From Ilex aquifolium (lineage: Eukaryota > Streptophyta > Magnoliopsida > Aquifoliales > Aquifoliaceae), in the NCBI GenBank assembly GCA_951799425.1, contig OX637393.1, positions 41,310,878 through 41,374,877 of the forward strand: a stretch of DNA of 64,000 nt, read 5' to 3'. The position numbers were made by a program, and so were the translations under genes. The notes beneath the pieces are model-generated. The model did not search any database. It was not told the DNA's origin and was given only the letters and a program-made list of their open reading frames with translations. Shown in pieces: positions 1-13,417 of this stretch. The stretch's first letter is position 1. Each line of letters begins with the position of its first letter.

Positions 1-1546
1 ACTCTGTCTCTCTCTCCTTAAAATACAGATTACAACTCTTATCATTATTTGTCTGATTTTATTTCCTATGTTAAGAGATCACTTTCTATACTGAGACATT
101 GACTGTCTCTCACACTCTCATCTTTCATGATTCTCTTTCCAAACTGAGACACATGTCTCCCCAAAATTCTATCCTAATGCAGCTGCTTTCCATATTTACT
201 GTTCATATCACACACACATATTTACTGTACATATATATAGTATAAAGATCGAAGACATACTATATTTACATGTTATATCTAAGGAAAGTTTCATCTAAAC
301 ACCATATAATTGAGTCTAAATTCAATGACAACCCCTATAACAATAACTTTTGCCTCTATCAGTAGATCAAATAATGATTTAACTAAATATTTTGTAAAAA
401 TACTAAAATTATCATTTATTATGTAAATAGACTAAAATGTCATCAATTCTTTCCCCATTATATATGCACTAGTCAGCCAACAAACGTAATTTCAATCATT
501 ATATTATCTCAATAAATTTTTTATTTTAAAACGTTGTATTATAACTTTGTTATAATATTAGTCATCATATTATCACTCATTTGGTTACATAATCAAGTTT
601 TTATAATTTTTATATTTTTTTTATCTTAATAATTTTTCTATAATAAAAATTACAATTGATAAAGTTAATGTCAAAATCTCATCCATTTCTAATTCCTCTG
701 CTATCATATGTCCTCCATAACATCGCCCGACTACTCACACATCATACTTCATATATAAAATTTAAAATTATTTGATAAAATTTAATATTAATTGAATAAA
801 TTTGATCTTAATTTTGATAAATTTAAATATTAATTTAGTTTTAATTTAGAGGATTTTGCTTGAATTTTTTATGGGACTCAAATTTTATGTATTCAGTTTC
901 TCAATTTGATAATGTTAGCGTAGTTGGATTTAATCATAAAAATTTGATCAAGACCAGTTTCCATTGATGACATGCTATCTCTCTATGAATATGTTTAAGT
1001 ATGATATATGAAAAACATATTTACTTGATAAGATTTGTACATCTTCATATTTTTGTAGGGTCTTATTTTTTGAGAGAATTTAGCCGTAATTGTTTAGAAG
1101 AATAAAAAAAAAATATTATATTTAGAAGCACGAACATTCTCTAAACTATCAACATACTATAAGGACAAAAAGTGTAATTTAACCCGATAGTGTTAAAAAT
1201 TTAGTTTTAATTGATTTAGGTTTTGTTGATGTTGTTTATTATATTTTTTGTTGCAATTCATCTCTTAATCCCTCTTCTTTTCTTTCTATCTCATATTTAT
1301 TTGATTGTTTTCATACTACAATGATTTTTGAATTTGTTACCATTTAGATATCAATCAATAATTAAACGGTCATTGAACAATGTTTGAGATTATTTTGATT
1401 TGTATTCTATCAATTTTTTTTTAAAAAATAATGGACCCATATTATATTTATCAATTTTTTTTCTTAGTTTTTCTAATTGACAATTTTTTATGACATACAG
1501 TCTCTTAATGCACATGTATTTGCTTTCAATTTTTTTGTTTGTTACG
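1..1546. other. AT-rich intergenic DNA, no gene seen
   Basis: No open frame resembling a protein, no convincing splice-linked exons and no clear repeat boundary were found. The stretch is AT-rich with short homopolymer runs, typical of plant intergenic DNA. Confidence 0.6.
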
Positions 1547-1566
1547 TATATATATATATAATTATA

Positions 1567-1604
<38 letters not shown>

Positions 1605-1692
1605 ACGTAATATACGAATTTATATATATATATATAAATTCAAACAAGTATATATATATATATATGTATTTATATGTATTTATATATATATG
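1547..1692. repeat. (TA)n microsatellite tract
   Basis: Alternating TA with interruptions (TGTGTG, AATATACG, GTATT) runs for about 145 bases. Open frames of Tyr-Ile repeats on both strands here are artefacts of the dinucleotide repeat. Confidence 0.9.
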
Positions 1693-1746
1693 TGAATCAA
1701 GGTGCATTAAAGATAAGAGATTTTGAATTAAATGACCATAAAGGGG

Positions 1747-1852
1747 GTATTTAGGTCTTTGTATCTATGTAGTATACTTTTTTTCAAGACATTTTTTAAT
1801 TTGTATTTTTTGCCAAATAACTCTAATTAGGTGTACCGACTTCCGAAAATTC
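1747..1852 (+). repeat. Dispersed ~105-bp repeat, copy 1
   Basis: This segment (TATTTAGGTCTTTGTATC to about TAGGTGTACCGACTTCC) recurs in reverse complement at 18285-18391 with only scattered mismatches. It shows no coding frame, so it is probably part of an interspersed non-coding repeat family. Confidence 0.8.
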
Positions 1853-2038
1853 CATGATAAAAAGCATGTTCAATCATCCCACTGGGCTAATGGGCAGCCC
1901 ACCTGCCTTGTTGCAGGCTTTTAGTTGTCCGTTAGCTTGGTGGGTAGGGCCATGGGCCTTTACTCTTAGGGATGGGTGGGCTCCACTGAGTTAGCCCTAT
2001 TCAAGGCCCATATTTCTCTTACACTTGTGAATTTGTGT

Positions 2039-3195
2039 GTTCATCCTAAAATTATAGGGAGAATTACACCTAGACCCTTAGAGGTTTGTCGCTTGATCAC
2101 TCAGACTTTCTGATATTTAAAATATTATACACAGACTTCCTGAAATTTGTACGCACGTAACACTTAGACCACTGTATTCGTTCTAAAATTATAAGGAGAA
2201 TTACACCTAGACCCTCTAAGGTTTGTCACTTGATCACTCATACTTTCTGATATTTAAAATATTATACACAGACTCCCTGAAGTTTGTACGCGTGTAATAC
2301 TTAGACCACTGCCGTCAAATATCTATTAATAAATTACACTCAGAACCCCTAAAATTTGTAAATGTATAATACTTAGACCTTTTAAGTTTAAAATGTTATA
2401 CTTAGACAAAAAATACTCCAATTAAATATCAAATATCAAATATTTTAAATTTTAAAACTAAAAGTCATGCTCTATTGTATCATTTATTGAAATAAAATCA
2501 AAAATAGAAATTCAATTTTTTCCTAAAAAATCATAATTAATATACAATTTTACTATCTATTGAAATAAAACTAAAAAATCAAACAAAGTTATAAGTCATT
2601 TATAATAGAACATGAATTTTATTCTATTATATAATTTATTGAAATAAAATCAAAAATAAAAATCTATTTTTTCTTAAAAAATCATAGTTAGTATATAATT
2701 ATACTATCTATTGGAATAAAACAAAAAAATCAAGTAAGGGGTCAAACTGTAATGGACACAATATATTTAGCTTTAATTGGGGGTAATTTAGTAGTTTAAT
2801 TTGGTCGTTTAAACGACTAAATTAAATTTCAATAGATAGTATAATTGTATACTAATTATTATTTTTTAAGAAAAAATTAGATTTTTATTTTAATTTTATT
2901 TCAATAAATGTCATAATAGAACATGAATTTTAGTTGTAAAATTTAAAATATTTGATATTCTATCTTTGATTGAAGTATTTTTGGCGTAAGTACATCATTT
3001 TAAATTTGAGTGGTCTAAGTATTATACGCTTACAAACTTTAGAGGTCTTGATGTAATTTAATAATAGATATACTAACGAATATTGACGACAAGGGTCTAA
3101 GTGTTACACACATACAAATTTTAGGGGGTCTGTGTATAATATTTCAAATGTTAGGGACTCTAAATGATTAAATGACAAACCTGAAGAACCTGAGT
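2039..3195. repeat. Long inverted-repeat (foldback) element
   Basis: The left side reads ACACCTAGACCC...TTTGTCACTTGATCACTC...ATATTATACACAGACT..., and the right side, about 2860-3190, carries the same text in reverse complement. The left arm begins with a tandem duplication: the segment around 2061-2207 repeats at an offset of about 147 bp. An internal AT-rich segment (TTTATTGAAATAAAATCAAAAAT...) is also present several times. There is no coding capacity. The structure fits a non-autonomous long-TIR DNA transposon; the superfamily is not certain. Confidence 0.65.
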
Positions 3196-3285
3196 CTTTC
3201 ACTAGTCAAAGCCTGGGTAGCCAGTCTTGTGGGGACTTGGGCCCAAAAATTCTGCGCCAGGTTGGCTCGATGTCAATTCTTATGG

Positions 3286-4089
3286 TCTGTTTGGTAAAAA
3301 AGATGAAAAATAGAAAAAAAAGAAAAATACAAAAGATAGACTTTCCAATCTTAGAGGAAGAAAAATCATTTTCTCTGTTTTTTGTTTGGTACGATAGATG
3401 AAAGTTGGATGAATTAATTTTTCATTGTTTGATATCGGAGGAAAAATGAAAGGAAAGAAAACACATGTAAATTTTATTTACTATTATACACTCACTAATA
3501 AAAAAATATTTTTTTATTGTTGGTAGACTTTTCAAGATTTGAAAATGTTAAAAAATCTCTCCACTTTGTTATTAAAATTAATAATACAAAAATATATATA
3601 ATTTTTCATCCCCTTTTTGTGGAATCAACTGAATAAATGAGTTAAAATATAATGCTTGTGTTTTTGAGAAATTTATTGAAATTTGGTGAGGGATATAATG
3701 CTTGTGCTATTTTCTATTCTTTTTATTTGGTAGGAAGAATAAAAAAATAAGAGGATTGAAAAAAATTACGAATACATTCGAAAAATATTGTAAAGCTCAC
3801 AAAAGTGGAAGTGAACAGCTAACCTACTAGTAGTCACCACAATGTCTACACGTGGCTAATTTTTTTCCTAAGTACCAACCTGAAAGACATGGATGAATCA
3901 ATTTCTCTCTCCACTTTCCGCCCAAAAGTGGGCGGATTTTTTTTTTTTGTGGGCGTAGTGGAATCCCATTTCATCCTTTTTTCTATTCCACCTTATTTTC
4001 TTTCCATATCAAACAAGGGAAAGTTTGTCCTTTCCTCTCATTTTCCATTCACTCTTTTCCATCCACAATTTTCTATCCTACCAAACAGA
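3286..4089. mobile_element. MITE with TCTGTTTGGTA termini
   Basis: TCTGTTTGGTA at 3286-3296 is matched by TACCAAACAGA at 4079-4089, an 11-bp perfect terminal inverted repeat. The poly-purine left interior (AAAGATGAAAAATAGAAAAA) mirrors a pyrimidine-rich right interior. No transposase is present. The 83-codon frame at 3889-4140 crosses the element end and is not a gene. Confidence 0.65.
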
Positions 4090-4117
4090 GGGTTTGATAT
4101 TACTGCATTGAGTTTAA

Positions 4118-4627
4118 GGTGTGTTTGGTTTAGGCACTAGGAAGGATTGAATTGGACAAACCCATTCTTCTCATACCCATCCATATGGAGAAAATAATGC
4201 AAATCTAAAATTATGACTCTTATCCTTTATTTGATTCAAGTATTAAAAAGTTGTGGTCCACCCTTATCCCTTTTAACACTTTGTTTGGATGAAGTATTAA
4301 ATGATGGTGTAGCTATTAAAATTTACCAAGAAACCCAACTCACTCCAATATGAATATATGCCCATGTTTGGTATTTATATGAGTTTGCTAAAGATAAAAA
4401 TGTATTTTGAACAAATACTCTCCAACCTCATTATTTTAACCCACAAAATAGATGGGTTTATTTAAGGTGTTCACGGGTACAAATGTACTATTTATCCGGG
4501 CCTGAAATATTTATAAGTGATAATACCAGCCCAAAATGTTTAACTAAACATGAGAATAAATGGGATAAGGTTGGCCTAAACACTATTTTTTCCAATCCTC
4601 TTTCCTAATGCCTAAAACAAACACACC
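4118..4627. mobile_element. MITE with GGTGTGTTTGGTTTAGGCA termini
   Basis: The left end GGTGTGTTTGGTTTAGGCA (4118-4136), followed by CTAGGAAGGATTG, is answered on the right by CAATCCTCTTTCCTAATG and CCTAAAACAAACACACC (ending 4627). The imperfect inverted repeat covers about 35 bp. Flanks GAGTTTAA and GAGTATTG match at only 5 of 8 positions, so an 8-bp hAT-like duplication is possible but weak. Confidence 0.65.
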
Positions 4628-5115
4628 GAGTATTGGTGGATTGGTGCTGTCCCAACTAGGACGTAAGCAAACAAATTGTGTCATAGGGTCGGTCCAAAAT
4701 TACAATAATCCATGAGTCATGGACCAGTCCAGCCTTCCATGTAAAGTAAAGGTGATAAATGGGTGGGTTGAGTTGGTTATGGGTTAGGTTAAAATAAATC
4801 TAATCCATTTTTCACTTTAATACATGGGACTGAGTTCTCTTAAATGGACTTATAATGACTTGAGTCCGGTAAGAAAACTTATTGCGGGGTAAGTCAGTTT
4901 TTAAACTTATATGTAGGTACTTAAATCCACCTTTTTTTTAATCTCAAAAATACCCCTAACGGTGTTAGTTTTGTTCAGTTATAAAAAGTTACAAAGGTTA
5001 GTTCATTGAGATATATATAGAAGGAAGATATGTCTGCTTAATTTTACGCTAGTAATTGTCTGTCACAATTTTTCCATAATATTTGAAATTCAAATTCTTA
5101 TTCATTATTTGTATG
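4628..5115. other. Intergenic, no gene seen
   Basis: AT-rich DNA with short GGTTA/GGGTT-like words near 4750-4830. I see no gene or bounded repeat. Confidence 0.5.
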
Positions 5116-5127
5116 TTACACATTGAT

Positions 5128-5300
5128 CAAATTGAAAATCAAAGTCCTCCACCATGATTGAAAAAACTGTTCCTGAAGCACCAACAAAAACTGAATCTGA
5201 TTTGGGAAAAGTACTTGGATGTATTCATCACTCACCAATATCTTACATGAGGCTTCCAAGTCAAATTCTTTGTCAAAAAACGATGCTTTAGTGCATGTAT
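5128..5300 (-). pseudogene. Unidentified coding relic, copy A
   Basis: On the minus strand the frame gives ASFFDKEFDLEASCKILVSDEYIQ. A close relative, ASFFDREFESEASCKMLVSDEYIQ, is encoded at 6395-6488. The nucleotide match runs over about 100 bp. Similarity that holds at protein level suggests a once-coding ancestor rather than a random repeat, but I do not recognise the family. No start, stop or splice structure can be supported. Confidence 0.4.
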
Positions 5301-5337
5301 TTAATTTTATTACTTGTATTATGCCACTGAAAACCAT

Positions 5338-6385
5338 AGGCTTTTATTTATGTACATTTATTTGTTGACTACTGCATCTTACTCATATCGTTGTACTAGT
5401 AAAAGAGGAAATAAGTGAAGGTTTTCAGTGGCTCTGGTGGCCTTCAAATTGGCATTATTATTATTACCTTGCGTATGCACACTACACTTTACATATATAC
5501 TTCTGATTTTTATAAGTATATTAATTTTTCGTGCACGTACAAAATGTTTATATTCTATTACATAGGTGGTGGGTTATATGTTGTTATTAAGAAGGAAAAC
5601 ATCTAACTAGGGATGACACGTTTGTGTATAGACATACGCATACATTTGTTGGTAATCCAGGGAACGCGGCATGTTATGATCTAGGGAAACAACACTAATG
5701 AATCGTACAAAATCAAGTAATTTTGTACCCCTTTAGGTAAGTAGGCATGGGCATCCACAGGATTTTTCAGCAGATAAAAGGCTATGGTGGGAAGATATTG
5801 TGCAGTGGAGTCACCAAGAAGTGTAAACCACAATAAAACCCCGAAAATCTTGTAAGGTATACAAGATGATGATGATTTTCAAGTGAATACCCCAATATTT
5901 TTCTGTGAGTGCATGAGTAGAATGTGGAGAAATCATGAACACGAAGAATGTAAAAGAAAGATATAAAGACAGACAGAATGGTAGAATTTCAGAAGGTTGG
6001 TTACTTCCTTTTGTTCTTCCTGATACATGGAAAAATATCGCGCATGATGCATAAGACTTTTGCCTATATTGCGAGATCTATTGATATGTGAGGATGAAAA
6101 TGACAAAATACCCCATATTTATACTCTCTCATATAAAGTGGGATTTTTTGGCTAACAAAACTCGAAGGTCAGACCTCATTTAAATTGAAAACGCGTGTTT
6201 TGTGTTTCGCGTGTTTCTCGGAACAAAATTTTTTTGTTCCCATTTTTTTGTCTCTGTCTCCAAAACAACTAATATAAAACAAAAGCAAAAACAGTATCCA
6301 AACATATTTTTGTTTTCATTTTTGGCAAAAACTGAAAACAAATACATAAAACACGAAACAAAAACAGTAAACAAACACACCCTAA
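5338..6385. other. Intergenic, no gene seen; oligo-A/T rich end
   Basis: Nothing coding is supported. The block 6180-6380 is rich in AAAACA and TTTTTGT words and ends in AAACAAACACACCC, which looks like the edge of a MITE, but a matching left terminus was not found. The overlapping 122-, 74- and 66-codon frames here lie on opposite strands and are probably shadows. Confidence 0.4.
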
Positions 6386-6725
6386 ATCTGATTTGGGAAA
6401 AGAAAGTGTTTGGATGTATTCATCACTCACCAACATCTTACATGAGGCTTCTGATTCAAATTCTCTGTCAAAAAACGATGCTTCAGAGCTCATACTTTCT
6501 TCCTCAAAGAATTCTTGGGAATTTCATCAACCAGAATTTTCCCCAAGCAGCTTCTAACAATGTCATCTAACTGTAAGATGGGTTCATCATGAAAAGTAAA
6601 ATTTCCAACCTCCAATGAATCACCTTTTCCCAAATCAGATTCATTATTGGATTGGATATGATTATCAACTTCACCATCAACACATGAAACAAAGTATTCC
6701 CCTACACCAACAAGGTGTTCGACGA
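6386..6725 (-). pseudogene. Unidentified coding relic, copy B
   Basis: The minus strand from about 6722 down reads as a plausible acidic segment (...NNESDLGKGDSLEVGNFTF..., then DDIVRSCLGKILVDE) until it stops. A second frame then takes over as ASFFDREFESEASCKMLVSDEYIQ, homologous to the copy at 5128-5300. The change of frame near 6500 suggests a frameshifted or spliced ancestral exon. The protein family is not recognised. Confidence 0.4.
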
Positions 6726-7504
6726 AATGCCCTGAAGCATGTTACTATTTTTTCAATTCTTGAAATACCATGTTACTACTTTTTTTTGCGCATGTTATTA
6801 TTTTTTCAATTCTTGAAATACTATGGTACTACTTTTTTTTGCGCATGTTATTATTTTTTCAATTCTTGAAATACTATGGTACTACTTTTTTTTTTGCGCA
6901 TGTTACAATTTTTTTTGCGCATGTTACTACTTTTTTGGATGATCAGCGAGGTTTCGATTTTGGTCTCGATTTAGTTGGTTGTGTATATTTGTGAAGAAGC
7001 CGACGTTCGTTGTACCGGTACAATTTTTTTTTCCATGTTACTATTTCTGTTTTGTTAAGCTTGTTCATGTTACTACATTTTTTCATGTTACTATTTTTTT
7101 TGATAAACATATTACTGTTAATATTGAATGTTAATATTTTTTTGAAAATATCAATATTCAATGTTACTATTTTTTATTGAGTATGTTACTATTGTTTTTA
7201 ATAAGCATGTTATTGTTAATATTGAATGTTAATATTTTTTCGAAAATATTAATATTCAATGTTACTATTTTTTATTGAGTATATTACTATTGTTTTTTTT
7301 TTTTCAAATATTAATATACAACGTTACTATTTTTTATTTTTTGAATGTTACTATATTTTTATGTGTAAATGGTACTATTTTTTGTGTTTAAATTGTACTA
7401 TTTTTTGTGTTTGAATGTTACAATTTTTTTTTTAATGTTAATATTAAATATTACTATTTTTTTGAAATATCAATATTAAATGTTACTATTTTTTTTATTG
7501 AGTA

Positions 7505-8176
7505 CTAGTTATTGCCTGTGCCTAAAGGCACATAGTAATAAAAAATGATAAATAATAAACATATTTGTATTCATATTCAAAATCAAATCACAAACATAGA
7601 GGAGAGATAAATGAATTTAAGCATCGATTGTAGTGGGGGTGAGAGGTGGTGGTGGTGGTAGGAGACGGTGATGATTGTGGTGGGTGACAATGACTGTGGT
7701 GGCGGCGGTGGTGGTGATGGTGGTGGTGGCGATGGTGGCGGCGGCAGCAATGGTGGTGGTGATGGCGGCGGTGGTGGTGGTGGCGGCAATGGCGATGACG
7801 GCGACGGTGGTGGTGGCAATGGCGGCGGCGGCGGCAACGGTGGCGGCGGCAGTGGTGGCGGCGGTGGTGGTGGCGGCGGCGGGGGTGGTGGTAGAGGTAG
7901 TGATGGTGGTGGTGGTGGGGGTAGAGGTAATGGTGGGGCGGTTTCAAACACTATTTTTTTTTTAAAGTACTTATGAGAAATAATTTCTAGAAGTACTTTT
8001 AAAAAGTCACTTAAAACATAACATTAGAGGCCTATTTTTCCTATTAAATTTAGGGTGTTAATATTAGCCGTTAGATTAACTTTAAAGTAAAATTTAAAGC
8101 GATCTAAACCGTGAAAAACAAAAGTCATTTTGTTTATCTTTTGAAATTTGAATTATAAGCTACTTTATTATATAGA
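7505..8176 (-). mobile_element. Short non-autonomous Helitron, copy 1
   Basis: Read on the minus strand, the element starts TCTATATAATAAAGTAGC (right end at 8176) and finishes with a hairpin GTGCC-TTTA-GGCAC, an AT-rich spacer and CTAG. It is flanked by A on one side and T on the other. A 5' TC, a 3' hairpin followed by CTRR, and insertion between A and T are the Helitron hallmarks. The interior holds a GGT/GGC/GGA triplet array (about 7648-7945) that opens frames of Gly, Val or His/Pro runs on both strands. These are repeat artefacts. There is no Rep/helicase, so the element is non-autonomous. Confidence 0.65.
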
Positions 8177-8179
8177 TGT

Positions 8180-8807
8180 ATAGTTATTGCCTGTGCCTGA
8201 AGGCACAGAGTAATAAAAAATAGTAAACAATAAACATATTTGTATTCATATCCAAAATCAAATCACAAACATAGAGAAGAGATAAAAGAATTTAAGTATC
8301 GGTTTGTAGTGGGGATGAGAGGTGGTGGACGGCAGTGGTGGTGGTAGGAGACGGTGATGGTTGTGGTGGTGGCGGAGATGGCGGTGGTGGTAGTGGTGGC
8401 GGCGACGGCGGTGGTAGTGGTGGCGTTGGTGGAGGTGGCGGCGGCGGTGGTGTTGATGGTGGCGGTAATGGCGACGGTGGTAGCGGTGGTGGTAGTGGCG
8501 ACTATGACGATGGCGGCGGTGGTGGCGGTGGCGGCAATGGCGGTGGCAGTGGTAGAGGTAGTGATGTGATGGTTTCAAACACTATTTTTTTTTTAAAGTA
8601 TTTATAAGAAATAATTTTTAGAACTACTTTTAAAAAGTCACTCCAAACACACCCTTAAAGTCCTATTTTTCCTATTAAATTTATGGTGTTAATATTAACC
8701 GTTAGATTAACTTTAAAGTAAAATTTAAAGTGATCTCAACCGCGAATAGCAAAAGTTATTTTGTTTATCTTTTGAGATTTGAATTGTAAGCTACTTTATT
8801 ATATAGA
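8180..8807 (-). mobile_element. Short non-autonomous Helitron, copy 2
   Basis: This near-copy of the element at 7505-8176 lies directly next to it. It shares the GTGCC/GGCAC hairpin, the text CAAATCACAAACATAGAG, the GGN array (about 8317-8565) and the same TCTATATAATAAAG terminus on the minus strand. The terminal CTAG is changed to CTAT here, and the GGN array has a different internal order. Either the two inserted head to tail or a local duplication made them. Confidence 0.6.
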
Positions 8808-9309
8808 TGTTACTATTATTTTTTCAAATATTAATATACAATATTACTATTTTTTATTTTTTAATGATACTATTTTTTGTGTTTAAATGATATTATTTTT
8901 TTGTATTTAAATGATACTTTTTTATTTTTTTGTATTTGAATGTTACTATTTTTAATTTTTAATGTTACTATTTTTTATTTTTAATGTTACTATATATATA
9001 TATATAGTCCTAACATATATATAGATATAAATAGATATGAGAGAGAAAAAAATTTAATGTTAGTCAAACTCCTAAAATTTAGGAGTTTTTAATTTTTAGT
9101 TTTACTTCACTTCTAAAGGGAAGAGATAGTTTGGTAAAATTGACAAAAAAAAGACTTCATAACAAATAAGTTTTCTTGACGGACTTAAGTCCAAACAAGT
9201 CCATATAGGACTGACCTCCAAATTTTCCTGTATTAAATGGGTTATATTGGATTGGGTTTGTAACGGGTTAAGTTAAACTCATTAACCCATAAAATAATTA
9301 AAATTCTTA

Positions 9310-9795
9310 ATAGATATACATTAGTACATCAAAACACACACACACATTAGTAATAGATCAAAATACAAACATGCACACACACTAATACACTAAAACACAC
9401 ACAAACTAATACACTAAAAATACACACACTAATACACAAAAAATAAACGCACATATACTAACACAAAAACCAAAATACATTTAATAAAAAAAAAATACAC
9501 ACACATAATGGGTTGGGTCGACTGTGAGCAATAGGTCGGTCCGCGGGTCATGGGCTGACCCATGGGTCATGAGTCACAGGTCAACCCATAGGTCATGAAC
9601 TGGGTCACGAGTTGTGGGTCGATCGCAGGATCATGTGTCAACCCGTGAGTCATGGGTGGTGTATTAGTGTGTGTGTTTTTGGTGTGTTAGTGTGTGTGTG
9701 TGTTTTGATGTATTAGTGTATATGTGTGTATTTTTTGGTGTATTAGTGTGTGTATATTTTTTAGTATATTAGTATATTTATTTAATTTTATTACT
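9310..9795. repeat. Quasi-palindrome of AC- and GT-rich arms
   Basis: The left arm (about 9320-9500) repeats ACACACACTAATACAC-type units, and the right arm (about 9655-9790) repeats the complement, GTGTATTAGTGTGTGTG. Between them sits a patch of degenerate GGGTCATGGGTCAACCC words (9520-9655). The whole could fold into a long stem. Confidence 0.7.
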
Positions 9796-10555
9796 TGTGT
9801 TATGTAATAGAAAGATAAATACTCAACCCAATGAGAACTCATTTATAATCTATATTAATCCGCTTAATTAAAATGAATCATATTACCCAACCTATTTAGA
9901 ACCCGCATACGAATTGAACAGATTAATAGATAATTGGTTAAAATTATTACCTCTAATGTAAAGGCTCATAGTAAGCCCGTTAGCTGGCGGTAGGGCTCTG
10001 GAACATCTTTTTGGTTCACCATGACACATAACGCTGCCCTGACCCGACCCGACCCATTTAGGAGACCCTTAGTTTCAACCATAAGGTCCGCTAGAGTTGA
10101 TCCAATGGATAGGCAATGGCCCATCATTTCTTGAGGCAGACCGGCCCATCTCGACCCTTGTCCCAATCAATGTGATGTGCCTTAAATGTAATGGAAGTAA
10201 TGTTTTACCAGAAACATTATGCACAAAAATTATATTTATATTTATTGATTGCAAGTGTTATCTCATTGTCATTTTATATATATTATACTTATTTATATTG
10301 CAATAATGACATTACTGGTTAGACATAACACTTGCATGCAACTAATTTAATCAAAGCTCATCCATGCAACCTATTTTAACACAACAAAAAAGAAAAGCAA
10401 ATGTGAACACTACGAAAATCTTTCAAAAGAAAAAGAAACAATGAAAAGCCAGAGGTCCAACGCGCCAAGAGGGAATAAAAAGGCTTCGGAATCAAGACAA
10501 GAGCAACTTCATTATCAACCCATTACCCACCCAATGCCATTATTCACACTGAACT

Positions 10556-10596
<41 letters not shown>

Positions 10597-10902
10597 CTAA
10601 ACTAGCAGAAGTCCAAAAAGAAAAACCACCATCTGGAATGGCCCCACACGTCAAATTCCACTAAAGCAAGCTAATCCAGCTCCGTGTTCACGAGAGAATC
10701 AGTATATATCTAGCTCATTGTACATGATGAGAAGATTAGATATCCAACTAAACAACTTTATTGTTGCCTAAATGTAACCATCTTTTAAAACTAAGTGGAA
10801 TGGACAACCAAAAAAGTAGCTTCTGTAGTAGGTAGGGTAGAAGAACTATCAGCCATTTGCACCATATCGAGAGGTTGATAATTCAATTTGTGAAAAGATC
10901 AA
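9796..10902 (+). promoter_or_regulatory. Upstream region of the peroxidase gene
   Basis: No coding sequence is supported here. A (CT)n tract occupies about 10558-10594. A TATA-like GTATATATC at 10702-10710 lies about 190 bp before the predicted peroxidase ATG and could position transcription. This is inferred from sequence alone. Confidence 0.4.
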
Positions 10903-12748
<1,846 letters not shown>

Positions 12749-13033
12749 CTACTTAACTTGTGTAAAACACAAGGGTTACTCTCAATAAAATAAAGAAACT
12801 TAGAGAGAAGCCTTCTGTAAGATTCCTTATTTGTGACACTATGAATTAATTACTTGTAAGCAACCATTATGAAGTACGGATAATGGTCGGGCCCTATCTC
12901 ACCTGTCGAAATCTATTCAATTCAACTTGTAAATTAATGAGTTATTTGTATTCAGACATAATCAAATTCATTACATTATTGGATTGATGTCAATCAATTA
13001 ATGAAACGAGCCTGATTGATCAGGAGTATAATT
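12749..13033 (+). other. Peroxidase 3' flank
   Basis: This contains the probable 3'UTR with AATAAAATAAAG at about 12785, followed by AT-rich DNA without other features. Confidence 0.5.
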
Positions 13034-13094
13034 ATCGAGGATAATGCAGGAAATGTACGAGGCTTGCTGGGGTTTAGATTTGATTTTGTGTGTG
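13034..13094 (+). pseudogene. Duplicated fragment of peroxidase exon 4
   Basis: TCGAGGATAATGCAGGAAAT and the following GGGGTTTAGATTTGATTTTG closely match peroxidase exon 4 at about 12602-12657, which encodes NYAGNVRGLLGFRFDFE. About 60 bp are shared with a handful of substitutions, then similarity fades. The fragment lies about 290 bp past the stop codon and has no open continuation, so it is a partial duplication and not a second gene. Confidence 0.75.
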
Positions 13095-13417
13095 AGATTA
13101 GTTAGGATGATGTAGTGTATGACTTGCAATGCATCGTGACATGTTTGAAACGCGTCTAAAAATTAAAAATAATGGTAGTGACACTTAATTTGTGATTTAA
13201 TTGGTGGAGAGCTAATGATTTGTAATCATTAGATGAATAGTAAAGTTTATTAAATATTGGAACTCATTATTAGAATTAAATATCATAATTCATTAGTGTG
13301 CCACTAATTTCTTACACAATAGTGAGATAGCAACACTTAGGTTGACACTCGAAGGTGGCTCTCTGGTTTGAGGAGCAACGAAAAACCTAACAATCATATC
13401 TTCGCGGCTAAGTTTTT

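Larger units (their letters stand above)
6738..9000. repeat. Degenerate TGTTACTATTTTTT array
   Basis: Variants of (CA)TGTTACTATTTTTT recur dozens of times between 6738 and 7500 and again from 8808 to 9000. A cleaner sub-block near 6760-6895 repeats CAATTCTTGAAATACTATGG plus TGCGCATGTTA. The array is interrupted by two short Helitrons (7505-8176 and 8180-8807). No protein is encoded. Confidence 0.75.

Noticed and set aside
1390..1707. Tyr/Ile-rich frames on both strands
   Set aside because: They are products of the (TA)n microsatellite.
7583..8607. Long Gly-, Val-, Pro- and His-rich frames on both strands
   Set aside because: All come from GGN/CCN triplet arrays inside the two Helitrons. Every frame is open because of the repeat, and none has non-repetitive protein text.
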